Positions 11,601-20,418 of a DNA stretch of 64,000 nt are shown here, one piece after another. A program made the translations under genes and the position numbers. The stretch is taken from assembly GCA_022041995.1 (NCBI GenBank), contig CP074386.1:1-64000 (forward strand), in the 5' to 3' direction. This DNA comes from Cupriavidus necator. GTDB lineage: Bacteria > Pseudomonadota > Gammaproteobacteria > Burkholderiales > Burkholderiaceae. The stretch's first letter is position 1. Each line of letters begins with the position of its first letter. The notes beneath the pieces are model-generated. The model ran no database searches. It was not told the origin of the DNA and worked only from the letters and a program-made list of their open reading frames with translations.

Positions 11601-13492
11601 GCCTCCATCGACTGGCACAGCTGGGGTTCCGAGCTAACGCGCTCGGCCAGCCGCAGCGCGGCGTCGCGGGCCTTGGCCTGGTCCGGCCACTTCGAGAGCG
11701 CATTGAGCGCGTTGGCCACGGCCTGCGCCTCCATCGACTGGCACAGCTGGGGTTCCGAGCTAACGCGCTCGGCCAGCCGCAGCGCCGCCTTACGAGCCTC
11801 TTCCTTGTCCGGCCACTTCGAGAGCGCGTTCAGGGCATTGGACACATGTTTCGCCTCCATCGACTGGCACAGCTGGGGTTCCGAGCTAACGCGCTCGGCC
11901 AGCCGCAGCGCGGCGTCGCGGGCCTTGGCCTGGTCCGGCCACTTCGAGAGCGCATTGAGCGCGGTGGCCACGGCCCACGCATCCATCGACTGGCACAGCT
12001 GGGGTTCCGATGTGAGGCGCCGGGCCAGGCACCGTACCGCCTCGCTGGCCCGATGCGACGCCGGCCACTTTGAGAATGCATTGAGCGCGTTGGCAACATG
12101 CTGCCCGTCCATCCGCTGGCGCAGCCCCGCATCCGATGCCACGCGTCCGGCCAGCGGCAGCACCGCCTGACGCGCATCGGCTTCGTCAGGCCACTTCGAG
12201 AGAGCGTTGACCGTGATGGCCACCGCCTGCGCATTCATCGACTCGCGCAGCGGCGCGTCTGCCGCAACGCGCCTGGCCAGCTCCAGTGCGTTCTCCCTGA
12301 CCCTGCCATCGTAGGGCCACTTGCTCAGGGCATTGAGCAGATTTGACATATCCTGTGCGTTCAGCCCCGGGATCAGACCATGCGATCGAAGATGCCTGAC
12401 AAGACCGGACACCGCATCGCAGCACGCCGGGCGCTCCGGCGCCTTGGACAGCGCATTGCACAGCATGGCGGCTTGCCGTCCGTTCAGCCTGTGCAGCGCG
12501 CCCGGCCTCAGCAGTTCGGTCGCGATGCTTCGCAGCGCTAGCCGGCAGATCTCGCTGTCGGCATGCTTGCTAAGCTTGTTGGCGAAATGCACGTAGCTTG
12601 CAGCCGGCGCGCCCCGGCACCAGTCGGTGTCCACAAGATAGTGCGCCGCCAGTTCAACCGCCTCGCGAACGTCGTTGGCCCGCGCAGGCGGTATGTTCCT
12701 GACCTTGTTCCTGACCTGCAGTTTCTGCAAATACAAGTCCAGGAAGTGCAGGTTGTCGCCGGCATAGTCTGGGCGCAGGAAGACCAGTGCCTGCCCGTAG
12801 CCGTTGCGCTGTGCCAGCACGTTCTCCCTTGCCATCCGGATGGCAAGTTCAGGGAAATCGGCATCCTTCGCGTTGCCGGAAAGCACTTGCTGCTGCGCAT
12901 CCCGTTGGTTCCTGAGCTGCCGGCCGAACTCACGTTCAGGATACGTCAGGACTCTCCCCAGATTCCGGCTGCGGCGCTGTGGCTCGCTCGGCTCGATGCG
13001 CATCCTCGAGTGGTGCCTTTCATCCAGCGCTTCAATCGCATCGCGGGCCGGTCCCTTGCGCGATGGCGCCGCCGCGGCGATCTGATACCTCTCCATCCCG
13101 CTTGCAGCAAGGGTTGACCGCAGCTGCTGGTCCGGCAGGTTGCGCGTGCTGGGCGGCCACGACGACTGGGCCCTGCGGGGTGCATCGTCCGCTGCTCGGT
13201 CTGACACAGGCCTCCCGCTACTCGGCAAAGCGCGCAACGGATGTCCGGCAGTATCCTCGTCCCCCTGTGGCCGTGAAGCGAATGCCCTTTGCCGTTGAGG
13301 TCCGGAATAAGGCGGCATCCTGCGCTGCTGGCGACGCGCTGCCAGGTCTTCCCGCCGCGGCAACGTGTCAAGGACCGTGTCTGTCCTCCGGGACGCAGGT
13401 TCGGGCCGCGAAGTCGGGGACTGTCCGGGTGCAGCCTCGTCAATCTTCTGATCGCCACCAGCGTCCGGACTCGCCGGGCTGCCAATTCTCAT
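5621..13492 (-). pseudogene. SKWP-repeat type III effector, copy B (RipS/XopAD-like), two frameshifts
   Basis: This is a giant host-targeted effector candidate of the RipS/XopAD architecture. A Pro/Ser/Arg-rich disordered N-terminus (MRIGSPASPDAGGDQ...) is followed by helical sequence, then 12 repeat units of about 42 residues with the signature NALSKWP (11 SKWP, last unit SRWP; about 12350-10890). A long C-terminal region carries DTDGDD, two WEIQFHT domains and a terminal NNCLLD/GHFQPLW domain. A purine-rich ribosome-binding site (GGAGAAGGGG) lies 7 bases before the ATG. Two single-base changes break the frame: G5 at 6941-6945 (G6 in copies C and D) and a G5-A-G6 tract at 6125-6136 (G5-A-G5 in C). 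Undoing both gives 2623 codons plus stop exactly. Either real decay, phase variation or sequencing error is possible. No hrpII box lies directly upstream, so expression may come from the small effector gene upstream. Confidence 0.88.
10890..12350 (-). repeat. SKWP repeat array of copy B, 12 units
   Basis: The tandem units are about 126 bp (42 aa), occasionally 138 bp where the spacer carries SEAEGDA or SEAEGNA. The consensus runs LCQSM-x-A-x-AVANALNALSKWP followed by a charged tetrapeptide (DQAK, DKEE, DADE or GEDE) and ARDAALRLAERVSSEPQ. Such helical repeats are expected to form an alpha-solenoid, as proposed for SKWP/HEAT-like effectors. The units are near-identical at the DNA level, which favours recombination. 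Confidence 0.93.
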
Positions 13493-13661
13493 AGCTATGC
13501 CCCTTCTCCAGTAGTTACCTCGCAGGCCGTTGTAATAGCTTCCGCCGTTGTCATCGGATCGGGCGGGTAGACCGTTGAAACAAGAGGCCTATGTCGGGAT
13601 AGTGGAATTAGGACGAGTAAGCTCCTGCTCAACAGCCATTACGGGGGGACAAGCCGGACTT

Positions 13662-13715
13662 TGGCATCTTGCCAGCGTCATACTGAGGGCGTCGCGACGA
13701 CGCTGCAAGATGCCA
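13662..13715. other. Conserved 54-nt hairpin between the small effector gene and SKWP copy B
   Basis: The arm TGGCATCTTGCCAGCGTC pairs with GACGCTGCAAGATGCCA, 17 pairs with one bulged C, around a 19-nt loop. The same hairpin of the same length occurs at 38818-38871 and 58877-58930. No run of T follows it in the direction of the genes, so it is not an ordinary intrinsic terminator. Confidence 0.75.
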
Positions 13716-13780
13716 TCGGTGGACGTCGTTTTGGCACGCAGGCAAGAAGGTGTCCTGATTCTCGATAACCTGAGAGTGAA

Positions 13781-13990
13781 TCACAGCAAGCCGTCACCTC
13801 GCGTGCACCGGCTCGCACCGAACTGCAACTTCAAGGCTTTGTCGTGGGTCTGCACAGTGTTCAGAGACAGCCGAGCGTATTCGATGTTACTTTCAGCATC
13901 ATTCGGTGAAAAATTCGACCGCTTTACCAGTGCCTCGACGGCGCTGTACAGGCACTTCTCTTGTCGTGTTATGTTGCAACAACTCAGCAA
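13781..13990 (-). CDS. Short frame overlapping the 3' end of the small effector gene (possible displaced C-terminus)
   Basis: This 69-codon frame starts at a TTG that overlaps the stop of the upstream frame (TTGCTGA). It reads as helical sequence (CLYSAVEALVKRSNFSPNDAESNIEYARLSL, given here in two pieces: CLYSAVEALVKRSNF and SPNDAESNIEYARLSL). The same arrangement is kept in the copies near C and D. It may be the real C-terminus of the effector displaced by a frameshift, or a translationally coupled small protein. The third frame reads SARLAELLQHNTTR just upstream and could bridge the two, which would need two shifts. Confidence 0.4.
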   Translation of the reverse strand: MLSCCNITRQEKCLYSAVEALVKRSNFSPNDAESNIEYARLSLNTVQTHDKALKLQFGASRCTRGDGLL

Positions 13991-14490
13991 GGCGTGCGCT
14001 TGCTCTGCCGTGCCCGGGGTCTGGCAGGGTCGCCAGTATAGGGGTCTTCCTCCAAATGAAAGTTGTTCCCAACGCCGATCGTTCGCACCACCGCCGGCTG
14101 GTCAGCGTCGGCAAACATGGCAAACTCCTTCGCCATCTCTCGATCAGATGACAAGTAGTGGTGTTCGCCCGAAGCAGTCACACCAGAGCTACTGAAATTC
14201 ATCAGGAAATTTGCGCTTCCGCCATCTGTGGCTCCACTCCCTTTACGCTCGTTCACGAAGCCATTTCTGCGAAGAGATGACACGTGTTCGCGCTTGGTTC
14301 CATGCCAAAGAACGCTCTCCTGATAGACCCGTTTGGCAAATGGCACCAGTCCATTCAAGGTCTCATTTGAATATGGTGATCGCGAAGATCCAGGCTTAGC
14401 TCTTTTCGCCTCAACGTCCGACTCATACCCATCGGAACCATAGTCGCTTGAAGCTCGCGCTCCACCACGCTTAGAAATGCAGCCGCCCAT
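13984..14490 (-). CDS. Candidate lipidated type III effector with ADP-ribosyltransferase-like motifs (copy at B)
   Basis: The 168-residue protein begins MGGCISK. Removal of Met would expose Gly2 followed by Cys4, the eukaryotic N-myristoylation/palmitoylation pattern used by membrane-targeted effectors such as the XopE, XopJ and HopZ groups. Residues 59-66 read SVLWHGTK, and residues 109-124 read EHHYLSSDREMAKEFA. His63 and Tyr112 would correspond to the first two residues of the H-Y-E triad of PARP/diphtheria-toxin-type ADP-ribosyltransferases (LxHGT and a Tyr-containing strand followed by helix). The third residue is not identified. A perfect hrpII box lies 70 bases before the ATG. The C-terminus (QSKRTPC) may be prematurely ended. 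This is the only one of three copies not interrupted by an IS. The enzyme assignment is inferred from motifs only. Confidence 0.65.
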   Translation of the reverse strand: MGGCISKRGGARASSDYGSDGYESDVEAKRAKPGSSRSPYSNETLNGLVPFAKRVYQESVLWHGTKREHVSSLRRNGFVNERKGSGATDGGSANFLMNFSSSGVTASGEHHYLSSDREMAKEFAMFADADQPAVVRTIGVGNNFHLEEDPYTGDPARPRARQSKRTPC

Positions 14491-14560
14491 GACAATGGAA
14501 TACCGGTAGTGAATTTCCTCGACTGTACGGACCTACAGCGTCAACGTCGCTCGATCACCG

Positions 14561-14584
14561 CGAAAAAATGTGCACTGACGCGAA
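14561..14584 (-). promoter_or_regulatory. hrpII box (TTCG-N16-TTCG) upstream of the small effector gene
   Basis: On the minus strand TTCG (14584-14581) and TTCG (14564-14561) are separated by exactly 16 bases. This is the hrpII box bound by the AraC-type regulator HrpB in Ralstonia and related genera. It lies 70 bases upstream of the MGGCISK start, and the same spacing is kept in the copies at 37932-37955 and 60915-60938. It is likely to place the small effector, and possibly the SKWP gene behind it, under type III secretion control. Confidence 0.8.
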
Positions 14585-14880
14585 ACGGATCAATGCCGTT
14601 TCATGCGGGAATGCGACGGTTCGGATGCACAACGGTGCTGAAACGGCACGTCGATCCTACGGTTCAATGTGTAAAAGCCGCGCCGCATCCCGAGCTGGTT
14701 GTGATGTGATGGACGACTCCCGCTACGCAGCGAGAGGTTTGTGCCAGAGTGGAGAGGTCGTGATATCCACGGCATAGGAGTTCATCATGAAGATAGGGCG
14801 AGGTTCAAAGGCGCGTTACACATGAGGAGGCACCTGGAGCGCCAGGCGATAATGGTGCCCCTTTTTCATCTGCGGCATCC
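14585..14880. other. Intergenic region with no gene recognised
   Basis: This region holds the original upstream flank of the effector unit, which is interrupted by IS256 at the matching place in copies C and D. It then leads to the start of an unassigned transposase gene. I see no convincing ORF, RNA gene or terminator. Confidence 0.5.
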
Positions 14881-16066
14881 ATGACTCAAAACACCCGATC
14901 TGGCGTGGGCAGACTGAGCGCCGACAAACGCAAAGCGATCGCACTTCAGGCCCTCGCGCGCACCGAACCAATCAGTGTGCTGGCTGAGCGTAACGGCGTG
15001 AGCCGCCCGACGGTCTACCGACAGATCGGCACGGCCAGTGCAGCGCTCGATGAAGCCTTTGATACCACGCGGGCAGCCGACGCAGATCAGGTGCTTTTCA
15101 TGCTGCCGGTCACCCGCCAATGGCTCGATCAGGTCATCGTGGCGCTCACGATGGTGGGTCACGTTTCGTTTCGCGCTACCCTTGAGCTCATGCACGACCT
15201 GCTCGACCAGCCTGGGCACGATTCACACCGTTCTCCAGCAGGCTGCGCAGCAGGCCATGGCCATTAACGCCGGCGTGGACCTCTCAGCCATCCGGGTCGG
15301 CCTGCACGACGAACTCTTTCAGGGTTCCCAACCCGTGCTCGCCGGTATCGATGTTGCCTCGACCTATTGCTATCTGCTCGCCACCGAAGCTCATCGCGAC
15401 GGCGACACCTGGGCCATCCATCTGCTGGACCTGCAATCACGGGGACTCGATCCTGAGCACACGATCGCCGATGCGGGAACCGGGCTGCGTGCCGGGCAAA
15501 AAATTGCCTGGCCCGATACGCCGTGTCACGGCGACGTCTTCCACATCATTGAGCAGGGCAAATCACTGGCGACGCTCTGGCATCGTGTCGCCGGCGGTGC
15601 GCGCACCGAACGCGAGCAGCTCGAAGCGCGTCTGGCCAATCCCCGTCGACGTTGCGACGATAGCCTCCTCGCTGCCACGCTGGAAACGCTTCGTCGCAAT
15701 GAAGCCCATGCGCACGAGCTGGCCGCCGATCTGCGCACCCTGGTTCAGTGGCTCGAACGTGACATCCTGTCACTGGCAGGGCCGGACCTCGCGACGCGTC
15801 AACTGCTGTTCGATTTCGTGGTTGCCGAACTGCGGCAACGTGAGGCCCAGGACCTCTCACGCACGGGCGCATACCGGCGTGCACTGCAGAACCAGCGCGA
15901 CGGGCTGCTCGCTTTCGCGGGCCTGCTCGACGAAAAACTCGACGCCATTGCGCAAACGCACAACGTGGCGCGCGATCTCGTGCGCGAGGTCTGCATCCTC
16001 CATCGCAAGTCCGAAACGTCGAGCGCGTTCTGGAAAGGATGGAATCGCCTGCTTAGGAACGAGTGA
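14881..16066 (+). pseudogene. DDE-type transposase of unassigned family, 5' part (interrupted)
   Basis: The reading starts MTQNTRSGVGRLSADKRK with a helix-turn-helix (PISVLAERNGVSRPTVYRQI). A frameshift near 15210 moves it into the frame reading LGTIHTVLQQAAQQ. Acidic candidates are in VLAGIDVASTYCYLL, TIADAGTGL and CHGDVFHII. The coding sequence stops at 16066, where an ISAzo13-family element begins, and resumes at 18859. I do not recognise the family with certainty; the layout (HTH, spaced acidic residues, C-terminal VENLNSRLR) is that of a transposase for a multi-copy IS. Confidence 0.7.
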
Positions 16067-16142
16067 GAAATAACTTCCCGAAGTGGACCTGGCGTGCGCA
16101 AAGCGACGCGGGTAAGATGTGATGCCTCTGGAGGACAAACGA

Positions 16143-16486
16143 TGCAGGCTGGTTACCGGGCTGAGGTTGAAACGCGGATGAAGCGGCTGTACGCGCGCTT
16201 GTCGGAGGAGGACCGACGGCGGTATGCGGCTGTGGAGGCGGACAAGCTGGGCCATGGCGGTTTCGAATATATTGCGAAACTGTTTGAAATGGACCCGAAA
16301 ACAATTAGACAAGGGCTAAAGGACCTGGAAGAAGAGCTGGATCCGGTTGGAGAGCGGATCCGAAAAAAAGGGGCGTAAATCCAGGTTAACGGACCATCCG
16401 GAGTGGAACGCGGTATTTCTAGATGTGGTGCGAGAGCATACGGCGGGTAATCCACAACACGGCATCATCTGGACGGATCTGAAGCC
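16143..16486 (+). pseudogene. ISAzo13-family transposase, N-terminal part
   Basis: The reading starts at ATG 16143 (MQAGYRAEVETRMKRLYARL) and runs through the family N-terminus (AKLFEMDPKTIRQGLKDL) to a stop at 16376 after an A7G4 stretch. In the next frame the family sequence continues (KSRLTDHPEWNAVFLDVV to IIWTDLK) up to the IS4 insertion at 16487. The one-base displacement at A7G4 could be a mutation or a frameshifting site. The remaining two thirds of the protein are at 17983-18844. Confidence 0.75.
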
Positions 16487-17971
16487 ATAGCGTTATACAC
16501 ATCTCAGCGCACACGGCGGCCCCCAACGAAGCGTATGCCTTCAATGACTCGCGAGATTCGCTTGTAAACTTTGTTGAGATCGCGTTTACTTTCTGGCTTT
16601 GGGTACGCGCGTGGCAAAGGCAGCAAAGCAGTGGATCGAGCAGGAGTTTGCGGGGCTGAATCTTGGCGATGCCCGCCTCAACAGAAGGGCGAAGAAATTG
16701 ATAGAACGACTTGCGGCCAAACCGAAGGCCAGTATCCCAGAGGCGTGCGATAGCTGGAGCGAGACGTGCGCGGCCTACCGTTTTTTGCGCAATACGGATG
16801 TGGCCTGGGACGCCATACTGGAACCGCATTGGGCGAGCACGCAGGAACGCATGCGCAGCCAGTCGGTCGTGCTGTGCATTCAGGACACAACCGAACTGGA
16901 TTTCAATGCTCAGGACATCGACGGACTGGGACCATTGAACTATGAAGCGCGGCGCGGCCTGTATCTGCACCCGACTTATGCGGTGACGACTGAACGGGAA
17001 CCGCTGGGCGTGCTCGACGCGTGGATGTGGGCACGTGAAGAGCGCGGTGCCGACGGTGTGCGCCCCGGCCAGAAAGAAAGCACCCGCTGGGTTGAAGGGT
17101 ACGAGCGCGTGGCTGAAATGGCGCTCGACATGCCGGGCACGCGGCTGGTGTACGTGGCCGACCGCGAGGCGGACATGGTGGAGATGATGCGCCGAGCCGA
17201 CGAATTGGGCACGCCGGCGGACTGGCTGGTGCGCGCCAAACATGACCGCTGCCTGCCTGACAGCGAGGGCGTCAGGTTGTGGGCCAGCACCACGAGCACG
17301 GAGCCCTTGGGTGAGATCACCTTCGTGAGCGGCGCGCGCGAGGGCCAGAAGAGCCGCACCGTGCGCCAGCAACTGTGGGCCCGCGAGGTCGAGATCGCGG
17401 ATGGCAGACGGGGCAAGATCAAGGTTCACTGCGTGATCGCGCGTGAAGTGGGCGCGCCGGCAGGCGTCAAGCCGATTGAGTGGCGCTTGCTGACCAACCG
17501 CGTGGTCGCGACGCAAGAACAAGCTGTCGAACTGATCAATTGGTACCGGGCGCGCTGGGAAATCGAAATCTATTTCCATGTGCTCAAGAACGGTTGCGAA
17601 GTGGAGTCCTTGCAATTGGCCGCCGTTGACCGGATTGAGCGCGCCCTGGCCTTGTTCCTGGTGGTTGCCTGGCGCGTGACTTATCTGATGCGCAAAGGCC
17701 GGACCTGCCCCGAGCTGGACGCCTCCTTGTTCTTCGATCCGGACGAAATTCGTGGTGCGTATCTGCTGGCCAAAAAGAAGTTGCCGGCGACACCACCGAC
17801 CGTGAACGAGGTCGTGCGGCTGATTGCGCAAATCGGCGGCTTCCTTGCTCGAAAGGGCGACGGCGAACCCGGCGCCAAGACAATCTGGCGCGGACTCGAT
17901 CGCGTGCTCTCCGCTGCTGAAACCCTGCGCGCGCTACGTGAGGGGCTCGGCTGACTTATGTATAAAGGTAT
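16487..17971 (+). mobile_element. IS4-family (Tn5-like) element, complete
   Basis: Imperfect inverted repeats bound it: ATAGCGTTATACACATCTCAG on the left and ATACCTTTATACATAAGTCAG on the right (other strand), shown here minus the final C. An 11-bp direct repeat, GATCTGAAGCC, flanks it (16476-16486 and 17972-17982), the duplication size expected of IS4-group elements. Removing the element and one repeat copy rejoins the ISAzo13 transposase reading WTDLKPREIAQAM. Confidence 0.92.
16599..17954 (+). CDS. IS4-family Tn5-like transposase
   Basis: This 451-residue DDE transposase resembles that of Tn5/IS50. The DNA-binding N-terminus has the family signature LGDARLNRRAKKLIERLA, and SIPEACDSWSETCAAYRFL follows. 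The first catalytic Asp is in IQDTTELDF, the second in VYVADREADM, and Glu in the YREK-type motif YRARWEIEIYF, followed by FLVVAWRVTYLMR and the C-terminal dimerisation region. The length is close to Tn5 transposase (476). The frame opens with TTG at 16599; GTG at 16611 is an alternative start. It looks intact and could be active. Confidence 0.93.
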   Translation: MGTRVAKAAKQWIEQEFAGLNLGDARLNRRAKKLIERLAAKPKASIPEACDSWSETCAAYRFLRNTDVAWDAILEPHWASTQERMRSQSVVLCIQDTTELDFNAQDIDGLGPLNYEARRGLYLHPTYAVTTEREPLGVLDAWMWAREERGADGVRPGQKESTRWVEGYERVAEMALDMPGTRLVYVADREADMVEMMRRADELGTPADWLVRAKHDRCLPDSEGVRLWASTTSTEPLGEITFVSGAREGQKSRTVRQQLWAREVEIADGRRGKIKVHCVIAREVGAPAGVKPIEWRLLTNRVVATQEQAVELINWYRARWEIEIYFHVLKNGCEVESLQLAAVDRIERALALFLVVAWRVTYLMRKGRTCPELDASLFFDPDEIRGAYLLAKKKLPATPPTVNEVVRLIAQIGGFLARKGDGEPGAKTIWRGLDRVLSAAETLRALREGLG

Positions 17972-18844
17972 GATCTGAAGCCACGCGAAATCGCACAGGC
18001 GATGACGCAGCAAGTAGGCGAACGGGTGAGCGTGCGAACGGTCCGGCAGCTGCTAAAGCGCAACGGTTTTTCCCGGCGGCAATCACAGAAAAAGAAGTCG
18101 TTCAAGTCCCACGCACAACGCGACGTACAATTTCAGCGTATTACGCAACTCAAGGCGGAATATCTCGAAGACGACCAGCCTGTCCTCAGCATCGATACGA
18201 AGAAGAAGGAGATGCTGGGCAATTTCTATCGCGACGGCAAGCTCTACACGCGCGAGCAGCTTGAAGTCCTCGACCATGATTTTCCGAGCTACAGCGAAGG
18301 CAAGGTCATCCCGCATGGGCTGTACGACATCGGGCTGAACAAGGCACATGTGAACATCGGGGTGAGCCGTGACACGACGCAGTTTGCCTGCGACAGCGTA
18401 GCGCACTGGTGGGAAAAACAGGGTCGCGCCGATTATCCCCAAGCCACACGGTTACTGCTACTGTGCGATGGCGGAGGTAGCAACCCAAGTGATTCGTGGC
18501 TTTTCAAAGCGGATCTGCAAGATCTGGCAGACCGGCTCGGACTGGAAATCCGGGTGGCCCACTACGCCCCATACTGCTCGAAACATAATCCGATCGAGCA
18601 CCGCGTGTTTCCACACATTACGCGAGCCTGTGCTGGCGTAGTCTTCAGCAGCGTTAGTCTGGTTCGTGAACTGATCGAAAAAGCCTGCACAAAAACCGGA
18701 CTGAAAGTTACTGCTGACATTCTTGACGGAGTCTATGAAGCCGGACGGACAGTCACTCGTTGCGTCCGTGCTTCACTGAACATCGAGTACGACTCAACCT
18801 TGCCTGCGTGGAACTACAGCATCCGCTCACGGAACGCCGCATAG
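17972..18844 (+). pseudogene. ISAzo13-family transposase, C-terminal two thirds
   Basis: This is the continuation of the transposase begun at 16143. Family landmarks are clear: VLSIDTKKKEMLGNFYRDGK, the KVIPHGLYDIGLNKAHVNIG block, LLLLCDGGGSNPSDSWLFK, APYCSKHNPIEHRVFPHI, and the ending LPAWNYSIRSRNAA. Asp in SIDTKKKE, Asp in LCDGGGSN and Glu in PIEHRVF form the expected DDE set. Without its N-terminus the gene is not functional. Confidence 0.88.
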
Positions 18845-18858
18845 CGGGAAGTTATTTC

Positions 18859-19183
18859 GAGCACGTTCCTTAGCCGCATCGGTCGCCCGTTTCACGACGT
18901 CTACGCCGCCGTATCCGCGGCGCTGCGCAGCACACCACGCAGCAGCTCGCTGGTCGAAAATCTCAACTCGCGACTGCGCGTATGCCTGACTAACCGGCGT
19001 CATCTGAAGGGCGGGCGGGTCTGGCTTGGTCTGCTGCAGTTCGTCTTCAATCATCGCCGCTTTGCCCGTAGCCGATGCCCTGAGCGCACTGGAAAGAGCC
19101 CGAGGGAATTGATGTGCGGCAAGCCTCACGATCACTGGCTTACGCTGCTCGGACTCGGCCGCCTCCAGCCTCAGCGCATCTGA
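18859..19183 (+). pseudogene. DDE-type transposase of unassigned family, 3' part
   Basis: This is the remainder of the gene begun at 14881, resuming after the ISAzo13 insertion. It reads RFHDVYAAVSAALRSTPRSS, SLVENLNSRLRVCLTNRRHL, FVFNHRRFARSRCPERTG, KSPRELMCGKPHDHWLTLLG and ends LQPQRI. The VENLNSRLR block plausibly holds the last catalytic acidic residue. The stop is at 19181-19183. Confidence 0.65.
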
Positions 19184-19298
19184 CATCGGCCGGGTTGTCA
19201 CCGGCCTCTATTATGCATCGGAATCCTTAACATTCCTGCGTTTCACGCAGGCTGCTTAAGCTCGTCCCTGTAACGCAAAAATCGCGTGTTTTGAACCA

Positions 19299-19572
19299 CG
19301 CCCGCACTGAGCATAGCCGCCTATGGATTCCTGGTCTCGGAACGAATTACCACCGGCGGTTCAGTCGGTGCCAAAAAAAACTTCATCGCACGCCAAACGC
19401 CTGCGCTTCCCGCAGATTACATCCCGCGGGGCAGCCCAGCGCGCCCAGCGACACGTGGCTGATTCGATCACCACGATCCGCCTTCAACTCAGCATTCTAT
19501 TGATCGGCAGACTCGCCATGTGTCCGTGCTGTCGGAGGCCGAACAACCGGCTTCTCTTGTGACACAGTAAGA
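19299..19572 (+). mobile_element. IS701-family remnant (3' end)
   Basis: The sequence matches the 3' coding end and terminal repeat of the complete IS701 element at 27224-28694, in opposite orientation. Coding relics read AYGFLVSERITTG and KKNFIARQTPALPADYIPRG, followed by the terminal GTGACACAGTAAGA. The TTAG at 19573-19576 fits the YTAR target of this family. The rest of the element is missing, so this is a deletion relic. Its outer edge truncates the GNAT gene at 19577. Confidence 0.85.
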
Positions 19573-19576
19573 TTAG

Positions 19577-19828
19577 AACGGCCAAAACCAAGTGCTTCGC
19601 AATGCCGCGATCCCGATACTCGCGCAGCACCGCTACTGAACAGACAACCACTACGTCAGCGTGTCTCTTCCCTCCAGCACAAGCGACCATGCGGCCATCC
19701 ATCAGCGCAATATGGAACATACCCGGAAGCAACGATGCGTCGTTCGTCAACCCACATTCGTGTAGCACCGTGGTGATCGCGGGCAGGTCCGCAGTCGTGG
19801 CGGAGCGGATCTGTAAGGCTCTAATCAT
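19577..19828 (-). pseudogene. GNAT-family N-acetyltransferase, N-terminal half
   Basis: Starting at 19828, the protein reads MIRALQIRSATTADLPAITT, then VLHECGLTNDASLLPGMF, and the conserved core VVCSVAVLREYRDRGIAKHL. The last contains the Q/RxxGxG/A-type acetyl-CoA loop (here REYRDRGIAKHL). The N-terminal layout resembles ArsN2-like and other small GNAT enzymes, but the substrate cannot be read. Coding ends at the IS701 edge; the C-terminal half of the fold is gone. Confidence 0.75.
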
Positions 19829-20209
19829 TACGGTTCTAAGACGAAGTGCATTCTTCGCGCTCGTTGTCGGAAGTCCTCAGCTCAGGGGATCTAGCTCAAG
19901 CCGGTAACTCACCACTGGTCGGTTTGACGACGGCAGGCTGCCCAGTTCCGAAAAACGGAGGATTTTATGCCCGCCCCCTTCAAGGTGATTAAACGACATG
20001 ACAGGGGGCCGGTAGAAGCCGTGCTGCGCATCCGGCCACATAGCCTTCTTCCTCGGCGCTTTCGGTCCCCGGAGGCGCTGCGCGGCTGGCACATCTCAGC
20101 CATACGACCATCCAAGACCATCGGCAATGGTCCGCAACGGGCCAAGGACTAGCCGAGGCCACGGAGGTTGCTCCCCACGTTCATCCCCACTGGGGCGTCG
20201 CGAGCTTGC
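19829..20209. other. Region with no recognised gene
   Basis: Several open frames of 60-78 codons exist on both strands, but none has a recognisable motif or an evident ribosome-binding site. They fit chance ORFs in GC-rich DNA. The region lies between IS701 debris and small ORFs of a probable mobile-element remnant. Confidence 0.5.
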
Positions 20210-20377
20210 TCAGCTACCGCTCGCCGGCGGTAGTCCAAGGAATTTCGCCGCCTCTTGCATAGCGCTCTCAGCCAGTTCACGGGCTTCCTCGCCTCCGCCG
20301 GGCGTCATGACGCCGACCAGGGCTGCGTATACCAAGTGGATCAGGTCCACGGCACAGTGATACTGTTCGTCGCTCAT
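20210..20377 (-). CDS. Small hypothetical protein (55 aa)
   Basis: This short frame is too small for usual ORF cut-offs. It starts MSDEQYHCAVDLIHLVYAAL, continues through ESAMQEAAKFLGLPPASG and is rich in helix-favouring residues. A purine-rich stretch (GAAGAAT) precedes the ATG. It points the same way as the two small ORFs and the ProQ/FinO-like gene upstream, so the group may be one transcript. I do not recognise a family. Confidence 0.45.
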   Translation of the reverse strand: MSDEQYHCAVDLIHLVYAALVGVMTPGGGEEARELAESAMQEAAKFLGLPPASGS

Positions 20378-20418
20378 ATTCTTCAATCTACGTAGCTATC
20401 GAGTTCCGTTTCGTCAGT

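Larger units (their letters stand above)
16067..18858 (+). mobile_element. ISAzo13-family element, itself interrupted by an IS4 element
   Basis: The ends are the inverted repeat GAAATAACTTCCCG (16067-16080) and its complement (18845-18858). They interrupt an older transposase gene. Inside is the two-part ISAzo13 transposase, split by the IS4/Tn5-like element at 16487-17971. The target duplication is unclear, at most one or two bases (GA). Confidence 0.85.

Noticed and set aside
19877..20152. ORFs of 61-78 codons on both strands
   Set aside because: No motif, no ribosome-binding site and mutual overlap; they are likely chance frames in GC-rich DNA.
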